A DNA stretch of 64,000 nt, taken from positions 124,001-188,000 of the forward strand of contig CANJMI010000007.1 of assembly GCA_947475525.1 (NCBI GenBank), written 5' to 3'. The translations under genes and the position numbers were made by a program. Each line of letters opens with the position of its first letter. Positions within the stretch are counted from its first letter, which is position 1. The notes beneath the pieces are model-generated. The model made no database searches. It saw only the letters and a program-made list of their open reading frames with translations, and was not told where the DNA came from. The DNA comes from Polyangiaceae bacterium (GTDB taxonomy: Bacteria > Myxococcota_A > Polyangia > Polyangiales > Polyangiaceae). Below, piece after piece: positions 45,107 to 53,702 of this stretch.

Positions 45107-46042
45107 TCACCCGACACCTCCGCGCGTCGATCCGGGCCGCGACACATCGCGATGCACGACCCCGATCCGGCGCTGACCGTCGGCCGCGAGGCGCCGCGCG
45201 AGTTCGATCGAGAGCGTGACGGAGCGATGCCGGCCACCCGTGCAACCAATCGCGATCGTGAGGTAACTCTTTCCTTCACGCTCGTACCGCGGAAGCGCGA
45301 ACTGCAAGAGCCCTTCCACATGCCCGAGCAGCTCGGCCGACCCGGGTGACGCGAGCACGAACTCGCGCACCGGCGCTTCATCCCCCGTGTGGTCCCGCAG
45401 GCCGGGGACGAAGTGCGGGTTATCGAGAAAACGCACATCGAACACGATATCGGCATCGAGCGGCAGGCCGTGTTTGAAGCCGAACGACATCACGCGGACG
45501 GTCATGTGCGGCTGAACACTTCCCTCTGCAAACGTGTCGACGACCTGGCGACGAAGTTCGTGGACCGACATGTGCGTGGTGTCGAACGCCAGCGTCGCGT
45601 GGCTCCGAATCGAGGACATGCGGGCACGCTCCATGCGCACGCCGTCGACCACGGCCAAGAGTTCCCCGGTATCGCGCGGACGCCCGCTCCCTGCCGGGCC
45701 TTCACTCAACATCGGATGGGGTCGGCGCGTCTCGCTGAAACGCCGCACCAGCGCGTCATCGGCGGCGTCCAGGAAAAGCACCGCGACGTTCGATGCGAGC
45801 TTGGGCAGCTGCTTCAAGGCCTCGGGCGCCGCATCGAGAAACGCACCTACGCGGATGTCGATCCCAAGCGCGATGCGGTCGATTCCTCCGCCGACGCAGG
45901 TCGTCACCGTGCTGCCAACGAGCGATGGCGGTAGGTTGTCCACGCAGAAGTAACCGATGTCCGTGAGCGCTCGCAAAACGGTGCTCTTACCCGCTCCCGA
46001 CAAACCGGTCACGACAACCACCTCGGCTTCCATCTCGCTCAC
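45107..46042 (-). CDS. rapZ: RNase adapter protein RapZ
   Basis: 311 residues from the GTG at 46042. It has the P-loop GLSGAGKST at residues 13-21, the DNLPPSLV segment, VLFLDAADDALVRRFSETRRPHPM and the C-terminal conserved parts SFGFKHGLPLDADIVFDVRFLDNP and IGCTGGRHRSVTLSIELAR. RapZ binds nucleotides and, in enteric bacteria, directs GlmZ decay and so controls glucosamine-6-phosphate synthesis; the role in this phylum is not fixed. Its start overlaps the stop of a possible small gene (GTGA). No ptsN or hprK is present in the cluster, although such genes often lie here. Confidence 0.93.
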   Translation of the reverse strand: MSEMEAEVVVVTGLSGAGKSTVLRALTDIGYFCVDNLPPSLVGSTVTTCVGGGIDRIALGIDIRVGAFLDAAPEALKQLPKLASNVAVLFLDAADDALVRRFSETRRPHPMLSEGPAGSGRPRDTGELLAVVDGVRMERARMSSIRSHATLAFDTTHMSVHELRRQVVDTFAEGSVQPHMTVRVMSFGFKHGLPLDADIVFDVRFLDNPHFVPGLRDHTGDEAPVREFVLASPGSAELLGHVEGLLQFALPRYEREGKSYLTIAIGCTGGRHRSVTLSIELARRLAADGQRRIGVVHRDVSRPGSTRGGVG

Positions 46043-46215
46043 AACGGCCTCACTTGCGCTGAAGAACCCTGCGCATCGGCGAGCGAACCGTAGGACAGAG
46101 CCGCTCGAGCGAGCACCGTGCTCAGCCGCTCGAGCGCCTCCGAAGTTGTGCGAACACGCCCCTCCGCCACATCCGAAAAGTGAATGCGTTCAGCGGAGAG
46201 GCGCCAGGCGACCAT
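46039..46215 (-). CDS. Possible small protein between hpf and rapZ
   Basis: An ATG at 46215 opens 58 codons that end with a TGA overlapping the rapZ GTG (GTGA), the same coupling style used elsewhere in this window. The sequence begins MVAWRLSAERIHFSDVA and is mildly amphipathic and helical (SEALERLSTVLARAALS) with no recognised domain. An in-frame TGA stands three codons before the ATG, and no convincing ribosome binding site is present. It fills nearly all of the gap from hpf to rapZ. It could also be chance. Confidence 0.35.
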   Translation of the reverse strand: MVAWRLSAERIHFSDVAEGRVRTTSEALERLSTVLARAALSYGSLADAQGSSAQVRPL

Positions 46216-46254
46216 CACCCGTCAGAAGTACCCGGGTCGAGGTCGCAGCTCAAG

Positions 46255-46602
46255 TCACCAATCGCCGGGTTCACCCGCTACAGCTTCCGCAAACTCGGCG
46301 GTACGCATGCCCCGGCGGCTCTTGTCGCTCTTACCTTTGTCGCTGCGGATCTGGCTCTCAAGTTTGTCCACGACCAAGTCGATGGACGCATACATGTCGT
46401 CGCTCCGCTCCGAGCCGTGGAGCGACGTTGTCCCGGACTTGAGGTGCACGTCGGCGACGTGGTCACTCCCATCCAAGGAGAGTGTCACGTCCGCCCTCAT
46501 CGCCTCCCGAAGGAACTTTTGAAGTTTGCCAATTTTTTCCTGCGCGTAGTTCTTCACGGCGTCGGAGCCGTCCATCTGCCTGAACGTGGTGGTGATGTTC
46601 AT
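46255..46602 (-). CDS. hpf: Ribosome hibernation promoting factor, short type
   Basis: 115 residues, the short HPF/YfiA length without the dimerising C-terminal domain, though with a Lys/Arg-rich tail (DKGKSDKSRRGMRTAE). The core MNITTTFRQMDGSDAVKNYAQEKI, DVTLSLDGSDHVADVHLKSG and DDMYASIDLVVDKLESQI is typical. AAGGAAGG lies eight bases upstream of the ATG at 46602. It inactivates ribosomes in slow growth. The gene heads a run with rapZ, and the 306-base upstream gap holds a possible promoter. Confidence 0.93.
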   Translation of the reverse strand: MNITTTFRQMDGSDAVKNYAQEKIGKLQKFLREAMRADVTLSLDGSDHVADVHLKSGTTSLHGSERSDDMYASIDLVVDKLESQIRSDKGKSDKSRRGMRTAEFAEAVAGEPGDW

Positions 46603-46620
46603 CGCATCGACCTTCCTTTA

Positions 46621-46636
46621 CGTGACTCGAGTCACG
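46621..46636. promoter_or_regulatory. 16-bp perfect palindrome before hpf
   Basis: CGTGACTCGAGTCACG is a perfect 16-base inverted repeat whose near end is 18 bases upstream of the hpf ATG, next to the ribosome binding site. Position and symmetry fit an operator or an mRNA hairpin that could mask the ribosome binding site. No regulator is identified. Confidence 0.45.
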
Positions 46637-46843
46637 CATCTCTGAACTGCGACCGCACGCCGCTGGATGTGGCCCAGGCGGCGCGAGGCAAGGATCTCGC
46701 CTGTCGGGTCCGAGTCGAGAACGCACGCTGAACTTCGTTGGGCGCTACCGACACGGGCTGTCAAAGGACGATTCCCAGCCATGTCGGGCACCTTAACACC
46801 GGTTGTTCACCAATGTCACATAAAAATTCGCTGTGGCGAGCGA

Positions 46844-46872
46844 ACGGTAATCTGTTACGCTCCCATCGTCAA
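46844..46872 (-). promoter_or_regulatory. Possible sigma-70 promoter for hpf
   Basis: On the minus strand TTGACG (46867-46872) is followed after 17 bases by TACCGT (46844-46849). The -35 box is good and the -10 box weak. The transcript would have a leader of about 235 bases before hpf. Confidence 0.3.
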
Positions 46873-46908
46873 TGACAGATTGCACAAATCGACATCGGGC
46901 GCCGGACC

Positions 46909-49569
46909 TCAGGATTGGGCCAGACTCGGCCGCTCGTAGAGCGAGACACGCAAACGAGCGAAGATCTCTTCGGCCCGCCCGTGCATCTGGTCCGCCTCCT
47001 CGATAGCGGAGGGGTCGTCCGCGTACTCGGGTTCGGTGCGCAAAAACCGAGCGTAAACCTTGTAGGTGCGGGCGAGCTCCACCTCGTTGCCCGTCTGCTC
47101 GAAGATCGCGACACTGCGGGCGTAGTACTCGCGGGCGCTCTTGGTGTGCGCAGCGCCCCAGCCGCCTGCCGCGGTGATCTCACCGAGCGTACGAAGCGCT
47201 GTCCCGAGATGCACCTTGCTGCGAACCGACGCGAAAAGATCGACGGCTCGGCCGATGCAATCGCGCGCTCGAACGAGATCACCGTGCAGCATGTACGCCT
47301 TGCCGAGACCCCGCAGCACTTCGGCCAGACCGAGCTTGTCGCCGAGCTCATCGCAAAGCTCCTCGGCCTGACGCAAGATCTCGATCGCCTTGTTCGGCTG
47401 GCCGTTCGAGTAGTGGGTCTCGCCGATGTTGGTGAGGATCAGAGCGAGGCGGTTGCGATCGCCGATTTCAGACGCGACCTCGCGGGCCTCCTCGAAGAGC
47501 TTCAAGGCACGTGCGAACTCTTGAAGATCTTGCGCGACGGTACCGAGATTGTTCAGGGCGTAAACGACGCCAACGAGGTCGCCTATCGCGCGGCGAATCA
47601 CGAGCGCCTCATCGAAAGCCGCAACCGCGTTCTTGAGGTCACCGGAATCTCGAAGCACCAAGCCGAGGTTGTTCAACGACAACGCGATCGAGCGCGGGTC
47701 GCCAAGCGCCTGCCGGAGTGCAAGCCCCTCGCGCAGCTCCGTTTGGGCCGTGTCGTACTCGCCCTTCATCCAGTGCAGCTTGCCGATATCATCGATCGTC
47801 GAGGCGACGCCGCGCTCGTCGTTCGCGGCACGGAACAAGGCGAGCGCCGTCTCAAAGTGCGCTTGCGCTTCGTCGAGCGAGCCCACTTCGCGGTGCAGCC
47901 GACCGATGCGGTTGTGCGCCGCGCCCCCCTTCGGGCGTAAGTCAAAACGAAACGCGAGCGTCAGCATCTCCCCGAAAGCCGCGAGCGCGTCGTCGATGCG
48001 GCCGAGCAATTGCAGCACATCGCCGTGGTTGTGCAACGCATCGATACGTCGCGCGACGGCGGTCTCGTCGAGGAGCGCGAGGGCTCGTTCGTAGTAATCG
48101 GATGCGCTCGAATTCGCGTAGCGCGAGCGCGCGAGATCACCGGCTCGCACGAACGTAAGCCCCGCGTGGTGCAGCTCCCCCGCCGCTTCACGGTGCTGTG
48201 CCAGCATGGCAACATCCTGCTCGTTCGAGTGGACGCCACTCTGGTGCTCGAGCCAGTCGGCGATCGTTTGGTGGTAGCGCTTTTTCGCGGTCGGGCTGAT
48301 GCGCGAGGCGAGCGACATGCGCTCTTTGTTGTGCTTGAAAATGTACTCGTCGGTGCCGGCGAAGTTCGAGTCGGGAAGCTTCAGGATGTAGTCGCGATCG
48401 ACCAATTCAGAGAGCATCTCGTCGATGCGCTCCAGGTCTTGGTCGCCTTCGGGCCGCCAGAACTCGGGAGCCTCCTCGCCCGCTCGGTAGAGCGCAACGA
48501 AACCACCACGCCAGAACACGCTGCCCATCAGCGAGGCGTACTCGAGCAGCTGCTTTTCATCGATGTCGAGGGCGGCGATGCGCGCCTCGACCGCGTCCTC
48601 GATCGTCATCGGGAGTTTCGCGACCGACAATCGCTCTGCGTGTACTTCCCAGACGGGCTCTGCAAGCGGCGCGCTGACTTCGACCAAGACCCCGACGTCA
48701 TGGTAGATGCGCACCATCTGCTCGAGCATCATCGGGTTGCCGCCTGCGAACGCTACGGCCGAGGCGACGAGGCGCTCACACGGGCCGCGGCAAGGCTCCA
48801 ACAACACGGTGACGAGCGCCCCCGCCGAGGTGTCGTCGAGGGCGACGAGATCGACCAGCTCGTGGCGCTCTTCGCCGGCGCGGTCCCAATCTTCGTAGCG
48901 CAACGTAAGTTCGGAGCGAGCGACACAGATGAGCATCACCGGACCGGCGACGTACTCGAATAAGTAATGCAGCAGAGCGAGGGAATCATCGTGCGCGTTA
49001 TGAAGGTCGTCGAGCACCAACACGAGCGGCCCCGACGCGGCGTCGGCCTCGATGAAAGCCTTGAAGACGGCACGACGCAAAAGAACGCCCTGTTGGGGGT
49101 CCTCCTCGACGGCCTTGGTAAGCGGGCTCGCCGGAAAAGGCAGATCGAGGAATTGCCCGAGGAAGTAGATGACGTCCCCGACCTTTCGGTCGTCGAGGAC
49201 CTTGGCCACCTGACTCCGAACCTCGGCGCGTGCGGCCTCCGGGTCCATGCCTTCGACGAGGCCGAAACGCGCCCTCAAGAGGCGGGCGAAAAGTCCGTAG
49301 GACGTGGAGGTGTCACGCGCGGAACCGCGGTAAACTTTGAGCGGCGCGACGTCGGTGCGCTCTCGCTGGCGCAGAATGAACTCTTGAACCAGGCGGGTTT
49401 TCCCGATTCCGGCGGGTCCGTTGACCGTAATGATACGGGTCTGGCCGGCTCGGACACGGTCGAGAGCAGCGCCAAGCACCGCAAGCTCGTCGTCACGCCC
49501 CAAGAGCGGCGCCCGCGCGTGCAAGGTGCTGGCGGGGCGGCGTTCGCTGAAGTTCGGCTCTGTCGTCAC
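46909..49569 (-). CDS. AAA-type ATPase with C-terminal TPR repeats
   Basis: 886 residues starting with GTG at 49569. An AAA_16-like ATPase domain carries Walker A GPAGIGKT (51-58), Walker B LVLVLDDLHNAHDD, and a DNA-free helical region (residues about 270-480). From about 490 on there are at least eight tetratricopeptide repeats (for example GDVLQLLGRIDDALAAFGE, NNLGLVLRDSGDLKNAVAAFDEAL and NIGETHYSNGQPNKAIEI). In myxobacteria this architecture usually sits behind a kinase or cyclase domain; here it stands alone, so it may be a signalling adaptor acting with another protein. The gene is isolated. Confidence 0.85.
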   Translation of the reverse strand: MTTEPNFSERRPASTLHARAPLLGRDDELAVLGAALDRVRAGQTRIITVNGPAGIGKTRLVQEFILRQRERTDVAPLKVYRGSARDTSTSYGLFARLLRARFGLVEGMDPEAARAEVRSQVAKVLDDRKVGDVIYFLGQFLDLPFPASPLTKAVEEDPQQGVLLRRAVFKAFIEADAASGPLVLVLDDLHNAHDDSLALLHYLFEYVAGPVMLICVARSELTLRYEDWDRAGEERHELVDLVALDDTSAGALVTVLLEPCRGPCERLVASAVAFAGGNPMMLEQMVRIYHDVGVLVEVSAPLAEPVWEVHAERLSVAKLPMTIEDAVEARIAALDIDEKQLLEYASLMGSVFWRGGFVALYRAGEEAPEFWRPEGDQDLERIDEMLSELVDRDYILKLPDSNFAGTDEYIFKHNKERMSLASRISPTAKKRYHQTIADWLEHQSGVHSNEQDVAMLAQHREAAGELHHAGLTFVRAGDLARSRYANSSASDYYERALALLDETAVARRIDALHNHGDVLQLLGRIDDALAAFGEMLTLAFRFDLRPKGGAAHNRIGRLHREVGSLDEAQAHFETALALFRAANDERGVASTIDDIGKLHWMKGEYDTAQTELREGLALRQALGDPRSIALSLNNLGLVLRDSGDLKNAVAAFDEALVIRRAIGDLVGVVYALNNLGTVAQDLQEFARALKLFEEAREVASEIGDRNRLALILTNIGETHYSNGQPNKAIEILRQAEELCDELGDKLGLAEVLRGLGKAYMLHGDLVRARDCIGRAVDLFASVRSKVHLGTALRTLGEITAAGGWGAAHTKSAREYYARSVAIFEQTGNEVELARTYKVYARFLRTEPEYADDPSAIEEADQMHGRAEEIFARLRVSLYERPSLAQS

Positions 49570-49687
49570 GGTCGCCCGGGTTGTCCTTTAGGGTCGCAAG
49601 CGCCACGATGCGCCGACTGAGGTCGGAAGAGTACCCCAGCCGCCGGCTTCAGCGGTGGCCGATTCACGCAGGGACCGACCTCGACAC

Positions 49688-50329
49688 TCAACCGGCCGGC
49701 CATTCACGGACAAACTCGCGGATCCGACCGAGAATAAGCTCGAGGGCCACGCGGTTGTGACCGCCTTCCGGGATGATCACGTCGGCGTGGGCCTTGCTCG
49801 GCTCAACGAACGCGAGGTGCATCGGCCGAACGGTCGCGTAGTATTGGCGGCGAATTTGGTCGAAACTTCGGCCGCGGTGCTCGATGTCCCGCCGGATGCG
49901 GCGCATGACTCGCAGGTCGGGCGCGGTATCGACGAAGAGCTTCAAGTCCATTCGCTCGCGCAGTGCCGAATCGACGAGCACGAGGATCCCCTCGATGATG
50001 ACCACGGGGCGAGGGTCCAACCGATCGTGGAGCGCGTCGCGCACGTGGTGCTCGAAATCGTAGCGCGGGACGTCCACCGACCTGCCAGAGCACAGCGCTT
50101 CGACGTGCTCAACGAGCAGCGGCAGCTCGATCGAATCGGGGTGATCGAAGTTCGTCGCGACGCGCTCCTCGAACGGCATGTGGGACAAGTCGCGGTAGTA
50201 GCAATCCTGCTCGATCAAAGCGCAGCTCGCCGAGCCGAGCCCTTCCGCGAGCGCGCGCGCGATCGTCGTCTTGCCCGAACCGCTGCCGCCGGCGACACCA
50301 ATTACGTAGGGCCTCGGCTTGCTCGTCAT
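49688..50329 (-). CDS. udk: Uridine kinase
   Basis: 213 residues from the ATG at 50329. Walker A is GGSGSGKT at 14-21, followed by CALIEQDCYYRD (base/ribose recognition), FDHPDSIELPLL, PRYDFEHHVR and IIEGILVLVDSALRERMDLKLFVDT with the RRIRRDIEHRGR Arg-rich lid. It phosphorylates uridine and cytidine with ATP or GTP in pyrimidine salvage. The length and order of motifs are normal. It lies between the ATPase gene and the B12-type trio on the same strand. Confidence 0.94.
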   Translation of the reverse strand: MTSKPRPYVIGVAGGSGSGKTTIARALAEGLGSASCALIEQDCYYRDLSHMPFEERVATNFDHPDSIELPLLVEHVEALCSGRSVDVPRYDFEHHVRDALHDRLDPRPVVIIEGILVLVDSALRERMDLKLFVDTAPDLRVMRRIRRDIEHRGRSFDQIRRQYYATVRPMHLAFVEPSKAHADVIIPEGGHNRVALELILGRIREFVREWPAG

Positions 50330-50403
50330 CGTGACGCAAGGTTAGTCGATCCGCGCGGGTTTGTAGAGAGCCCGGCTGCGAGCGACGGGCAAATCCGCAG
50401 GCC

Positions 50404-51717
50404 CTAGAAGCGACCCAGCCAGCGCGGCGGCAAGCCGATTGCGGCCTCGACGACGAGCGACTCGGCCACCTCGTAACCGGCGGTGCCGCGCACAAGTCTC
50501 CGAAGGACGCCGCGCTCGCCATCCGCGGCGAAGCAATCACGCGGCACGAGTTCATCCGACGCCACCGGCGATTCGGTGTGCGTCAGCATCGTCGTGCAGC
50601 GGACCCCACCGAGCTCGAATGAGCGTGAGTCCGTCGTGAAAACGACGCGTGTCGTCGGAGCGTCGAGCCGAACTTCGACGAGGGCATCGGGTAGATCCGA
50701 GCTCACCCCATCGCCAAGGTGCCCCATCGTCGTAACGAGTGCGCGGCCGCCTTCGTCGATCGTGAGGTCGAATCCGACGGGGCGATCGCCGAGCTCCGCA
50801 GGCGTCCAACGGCGCAGTTCCTGTGGCCCAGCCGGATCGGTGGCGAGCATCACGAGGCCCGAGTCCTTCAAGGTCGGAGTGGACGAACCCTGGAACGCAC
50901 CCGAGCACCCGACGAGCAAACGACGCATCGGGCGCTCGTCCCCGGCCGCATCGAAGCGCGGCTCGAGCGTCAGGGCTGAGCAGCCGGAGAGCCCTGAGAG
51001 CACGTGCGTTGCGACAATTTGCCGAGTCTCGAGGTCAATCTGGACGATGCGGGACGCGGCAGCACTTTGGAAGCTCGCGTCGTAGGCGGCGAGCAATACG
51101 TAAAGGCGGTTGTCGGTTCTCGCCATCTTTCCAGGGCGAGGCAAGAACCCGGGCGCGTCCGCGACTGCCGACGCAAGATCGATGCGATCGATGATCGCTT
51201 GAGCCCGGCGATCGAGCACGAGGATGTCACCACCAGCGTCGAACGGAAGTTTACCCGGCTTCGCATTCGTCTCGTAACGCGACACCCAAAGCTCGTCGCC
51301 GACGTGCACCAAGTCTTGTGGGTTCGAGCGAAATCCGGTGCTCACGTCGAGCTGAGCCGAGACGGAACCGGTCACAATGTCGACGAGCGTAACGACGGCC
51401 GCGGGATAGCGATCGATCAAGGCGAGTTCGGCCTCGAGCTGCGACTCGCCGGGCAGCACCACGTCACCCGAGAGCGGAGCCGAGAGACCCGGGGTAGCCG
51501 CGGCGGACGATACAAAAGCCGGGGAGAGCGTGTGACCTTCGCAATCGAGCAGCGCCACGTTCGTCGACTGGTAATCGCTCATCACGAGCGCATGCCCACG
51601 ACCGAATCTGCCGGCAGTGACCGACACTCCGCCGGTGGTGGGAGGCGGCTCGAAGCCACCGCAAGCGGCTCCGAAAAGCGTGAAGCCGCAGACCGCGATA
51701 CGAGAGCCGCTCACCAT
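50404..51717 (-). CDS. Beta-propeller lipoprotein, YncE/BtuG-like
   Basis: 437 residues from the ATG at 51717, which overlaps the receptor stop. The signal ends with FGAAC and the lipid Cys is followed by Gly-Gly, with no Asp. The body has repeated blades of the type VVTLVDIVTGSV, RSNPQDLVHVGDELWVSRY, GDILVLDRRAQAIIDRIDLAS and RIVQIDLETRQIVATHVL, as in YncE-type surface propellers. In Bacteroides the surface propeller BtuG binds vitamin B12 and works with BtuB. The gene order here fits that use, but binding of B12 is inferred only. Confidence 0.75.
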   Translation of the reverse strand: MVSGSRIAVCGFTLFGAACGGFEPPPTTGGVSVTAGRFGRGHALVMSDYQSTNVALLDCEGHTLSPAFVSSAAATPGLSAPLSGDVVLPGESQLEAELALIDRYPAAVVTLVDIVTGSVSAQLDVSTGFRSNPQDLVHVGDELWVSRYETNAKPGKLPFDAGGDILVLDRRAQAIIDRIDLASAVADAPGFLPRPGKMARTDNRLYVLLAAYDASFQSAAASRIVQIDLETRQIVATHVLSGLSGCSALTLEPRFDAAGDERPMRRLLVGCSGAFQGSSTPTLKDSGLVMLATDPAGPQELRRWTPAELGDRPVGFDLTIDEGGRALVTTMGHLGDGVSSDLPDALVEVRLDAPTTRVVFTTDSRSFELGGVRCTTMLTHTESPVASDELVPRDCFAADGERGVLRRLVRGTAGYEVAESLVVEAAIGLPPRWLGRF

Positions 51718-53702
51718 CGAAGCTCGACGTTGGCGTAAGCGGCGCGCCCCGGCAAGGGGTAGCCGAGGAGGTCGTAGGTGCGCGTGTCGAGCAGGTTCGA
51801 GACGCGAGCCCGCAACGCTGCATGCCGCATGAACGTGGCATCGAATTCGAGGTCGAATTGAGACAGCTCCGCCAACACGACAAGGCCCGCAGGGTCGGCC
51901 GCGCGTGCGCTTCGATAGAGCCAGCGCAAGGTCGCGCCGACGTCCTCGAGCCCGATGCGTCGCATGCCTTTGGCGCGCGCCTCGAGGGATGGGCTCACGA
52001 CCCAGCGCGAGCGAAATGGCAGAAAATCATTGATCGCTTGTCGTCCAGCCGACGTGTCGCGCGGGTCGAGCCAAGTCAACGCGAGCGCGCCGCGAAGCCA
52101 GTGCCCGAGCGACGCGCCGGCCGCTGCCTCGACACCGAGCACGCGCGCGGAGCCCACGTTGTATGGGCGCACCGCACCGAATGATGAGCGGCGAAACGCG
52201 ATCAAGTCATCGGACCACCGGGCGAACCCGTCGACCTGGAGGTAACCCTCCGCTTGGCCCCGGCGCCCACGCGCGGACACGCCAAAGTCAACGCCCTGCC
52301 CCGTTTCGGGACGCAAATCCGCATTGCCGCGAAGGGCGGACGAGATGCCGTAGAGCTCACCCAATGTCGGCTCGCGCACGTAACGCCCGGCGTTGCCGAA
52401 CACGTCGAGCCAGTCGAGCCAGCGTACGCGCATGCCGACGCGCGCGCTCGGTGCGAGGATCCCGCAGGGTTCGGTGCCCGCGTTGGCCGAAGTCGAGTGG
52501 CAGTCGAGCGCCGCAATGGCGAGGAGGTCGGCGCGGCTGCCAACGGAAAAGAGCCCTTCGACGTCACCGTGGAGGACGTGCCTGCGCGCAGACACGGAGG
52601 ATAGGTCCTGCAGAACAGACAGGTGTTGCACCTCTTGCGCCGTCCCGACCGAGAGAGCGACGCCGGTTCGGGGCTGTGCGCGGACACGCACTCGTTGGCG
52701 AGACCGCTCACCCGAGTTGTCGATCGACGATGCGCCCCCCAGCTCTCGAAGAGGGTCGTCAAGGTGGTAGCGCGTCACGAGTCCGTCAACGGCCCATTCG
52801 ACCGCGCAGCCTCGGCCTCCGCACGCGTGCTCGCCCGCGACTCCACCAAGCCCCCGCTGGAGCGACGCGCGTGCTTGGGTTGCCGGCACGACCTGCAAAC
52901 CGGGCGCGCCTTGCTCGCGCGACAACGCGTTGGCGAGTGCGCGAATGCTCGTCCCAGGCGCGCTCCACTGGCCGATCACCCAGGCATCGACTTGACGATG
53001 GTCGGCGTTCACTCGGCGCGTCAGGACATCGTCGCTCGGATTGAACCGCGTACCGCGATCGTCGATGAATTCGTAGTCGTCGCGTGCGGATTCATGCCGC
53101 ACCGCAACGAGCGCGGACGCGTGCTCGTCGCCCACTGCCGCCGCCGCGCGGAGCTCGCGATGGTCGAACGACCCCATGCCAAACGACGCGCGGGCGAGCG
53201 GACGACGCGGACGGATTGGCTCGAAAAAGATGGCGCCACCGAGTCCGAGCCTGTCGGCCGACGCCGGTGCATTCCCGCGGTCTATCTCGATGCGACGAAC
53301 GAGCCACAGCGGTAAGGTCGAGAGGTCCGCCGTGCCGGTGAGGTCATCGTTCAACCGGATCCCGGCGAGGTGGATCGGAGTCTGCGCACTGGTCGCACCC
53401 CGAAGTGACGCCGTCGCGAGGTCCGCGCCGCCGCCAGCACGGGTGACCTCCACACCGGGAACACGCGCGAGGGCGTCACTCGTCGAGCGCCCAGGGCGGT
53501 CCAAGTCCCGCTCGTCGAGCACGAACGACGCGGCGGTCGGATCGCGCAAGGGCTCGGTCGGGCTCCGAACGTCCGCATCGATCCACACGTCGACGGGGGG
53601 CTCGTCGGCCCGCGCCGCGCCACCGAGCATGACCGCACACACGACCACGGCCACGGGTACCGAGCGAGCGCAACCTGCCCGCCCGACTCGGCGCCATCTC
53701 AC
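51711..53702 (-). CDS. TonB-dependent receptor, BtuB-like
   Basis: 663 residues from the GTG at 53702; this start overlaps the stop of the upstream gene (GTGA), which a TTG 15 bases upstream would not explain as well. A signal peptide ends at GGAARAD. The plug contains DALARVPGVEVTRAGGGADLATASLRGATSAQTPIHLAGI and WLVRRIEIDRG, and the barrel ends with the expected aromatic C-terminus YANVELRW. Its size (about 640 mature residues) matches BtuB rather than the larger siderophore or sugar receptors. The stop lies inside the propeller gene's start region (7-base overlap). Confidence 0.85.
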   Translation of the reverse strand: MRWRRVGRAGCARSVPVAVVVCAVMLGGAARADEPPVDVWIDADVRSPTEPLRDPTAASFVLDERDLDRPGRSTSDALARVPGVEVTRAGGGADLATASLRGATSAQTPIHLAGIRLNDDLTGTADLSTLPLWLVRRIEIDRGNAPASADRLGLGGAIFFEPIRPRRPLARASFGMGSFDHRELRAAAAVGDEHASALVAVRHESARDDYEFIDDRGTRFNPSDDVLTRRVNADHRQVDAWVIGQWSAPGTSIRALANALSREQGAPGLQVVPATQARASLQRGLGGVAGEHACGGRGCAVEWAVDGLVTRYHLDDPLRELGGASSIDNSGERSRQRVRVRAQPRTGVALSVGTAQEVQHLSVLQDLSSVSARRHVLHGDVEGLFSVGSRADLLAIAALDCHSTSANAGTEPCGILAPSARVGMRVRWLDWLDVFGNAGRYVREPTLGELYGISSALRGNADLRPETGQGVDFGVSARGRRGQAEGYLQVDGFARWSDDLIAFRRSSFGAVRPYNVGSARVLGVEAAAGASLGHWLRGALALTWLDPRDTSAGRQAINDFLPFRSRWVVSPSLEARAKGMRRIGLEDVGATLRWLYRSARAADPAGLVVLAELSQFDLEFDATFMRHAALRARVSNLLDTRTYDLLGYPLPGRAAYANVELRW

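Larger units (their letters stand above)
46603..46908. other. Intergenic region upstream of hpf
   Basis: 306 bases without a convincing gene. It contains the palindrome at 46621-46636 and one plausible minus-strand promoter at 46844-46872. A plus-strand frame through it runs into the ATPase gene from the opposite strand and has no family features. The part from 46800 to 46870 is less GC-rich than the surroundings, which fits a promoter region. Confidence 0.6.

Noticed and set aside
46667..46939. Plus-strand 90-codon open frame before the ATPase gene
   Set aside because: It runs over the 3' end of the opposite-strand ATPase gene and has neither a ribosome binding site nor a recognisable domain.
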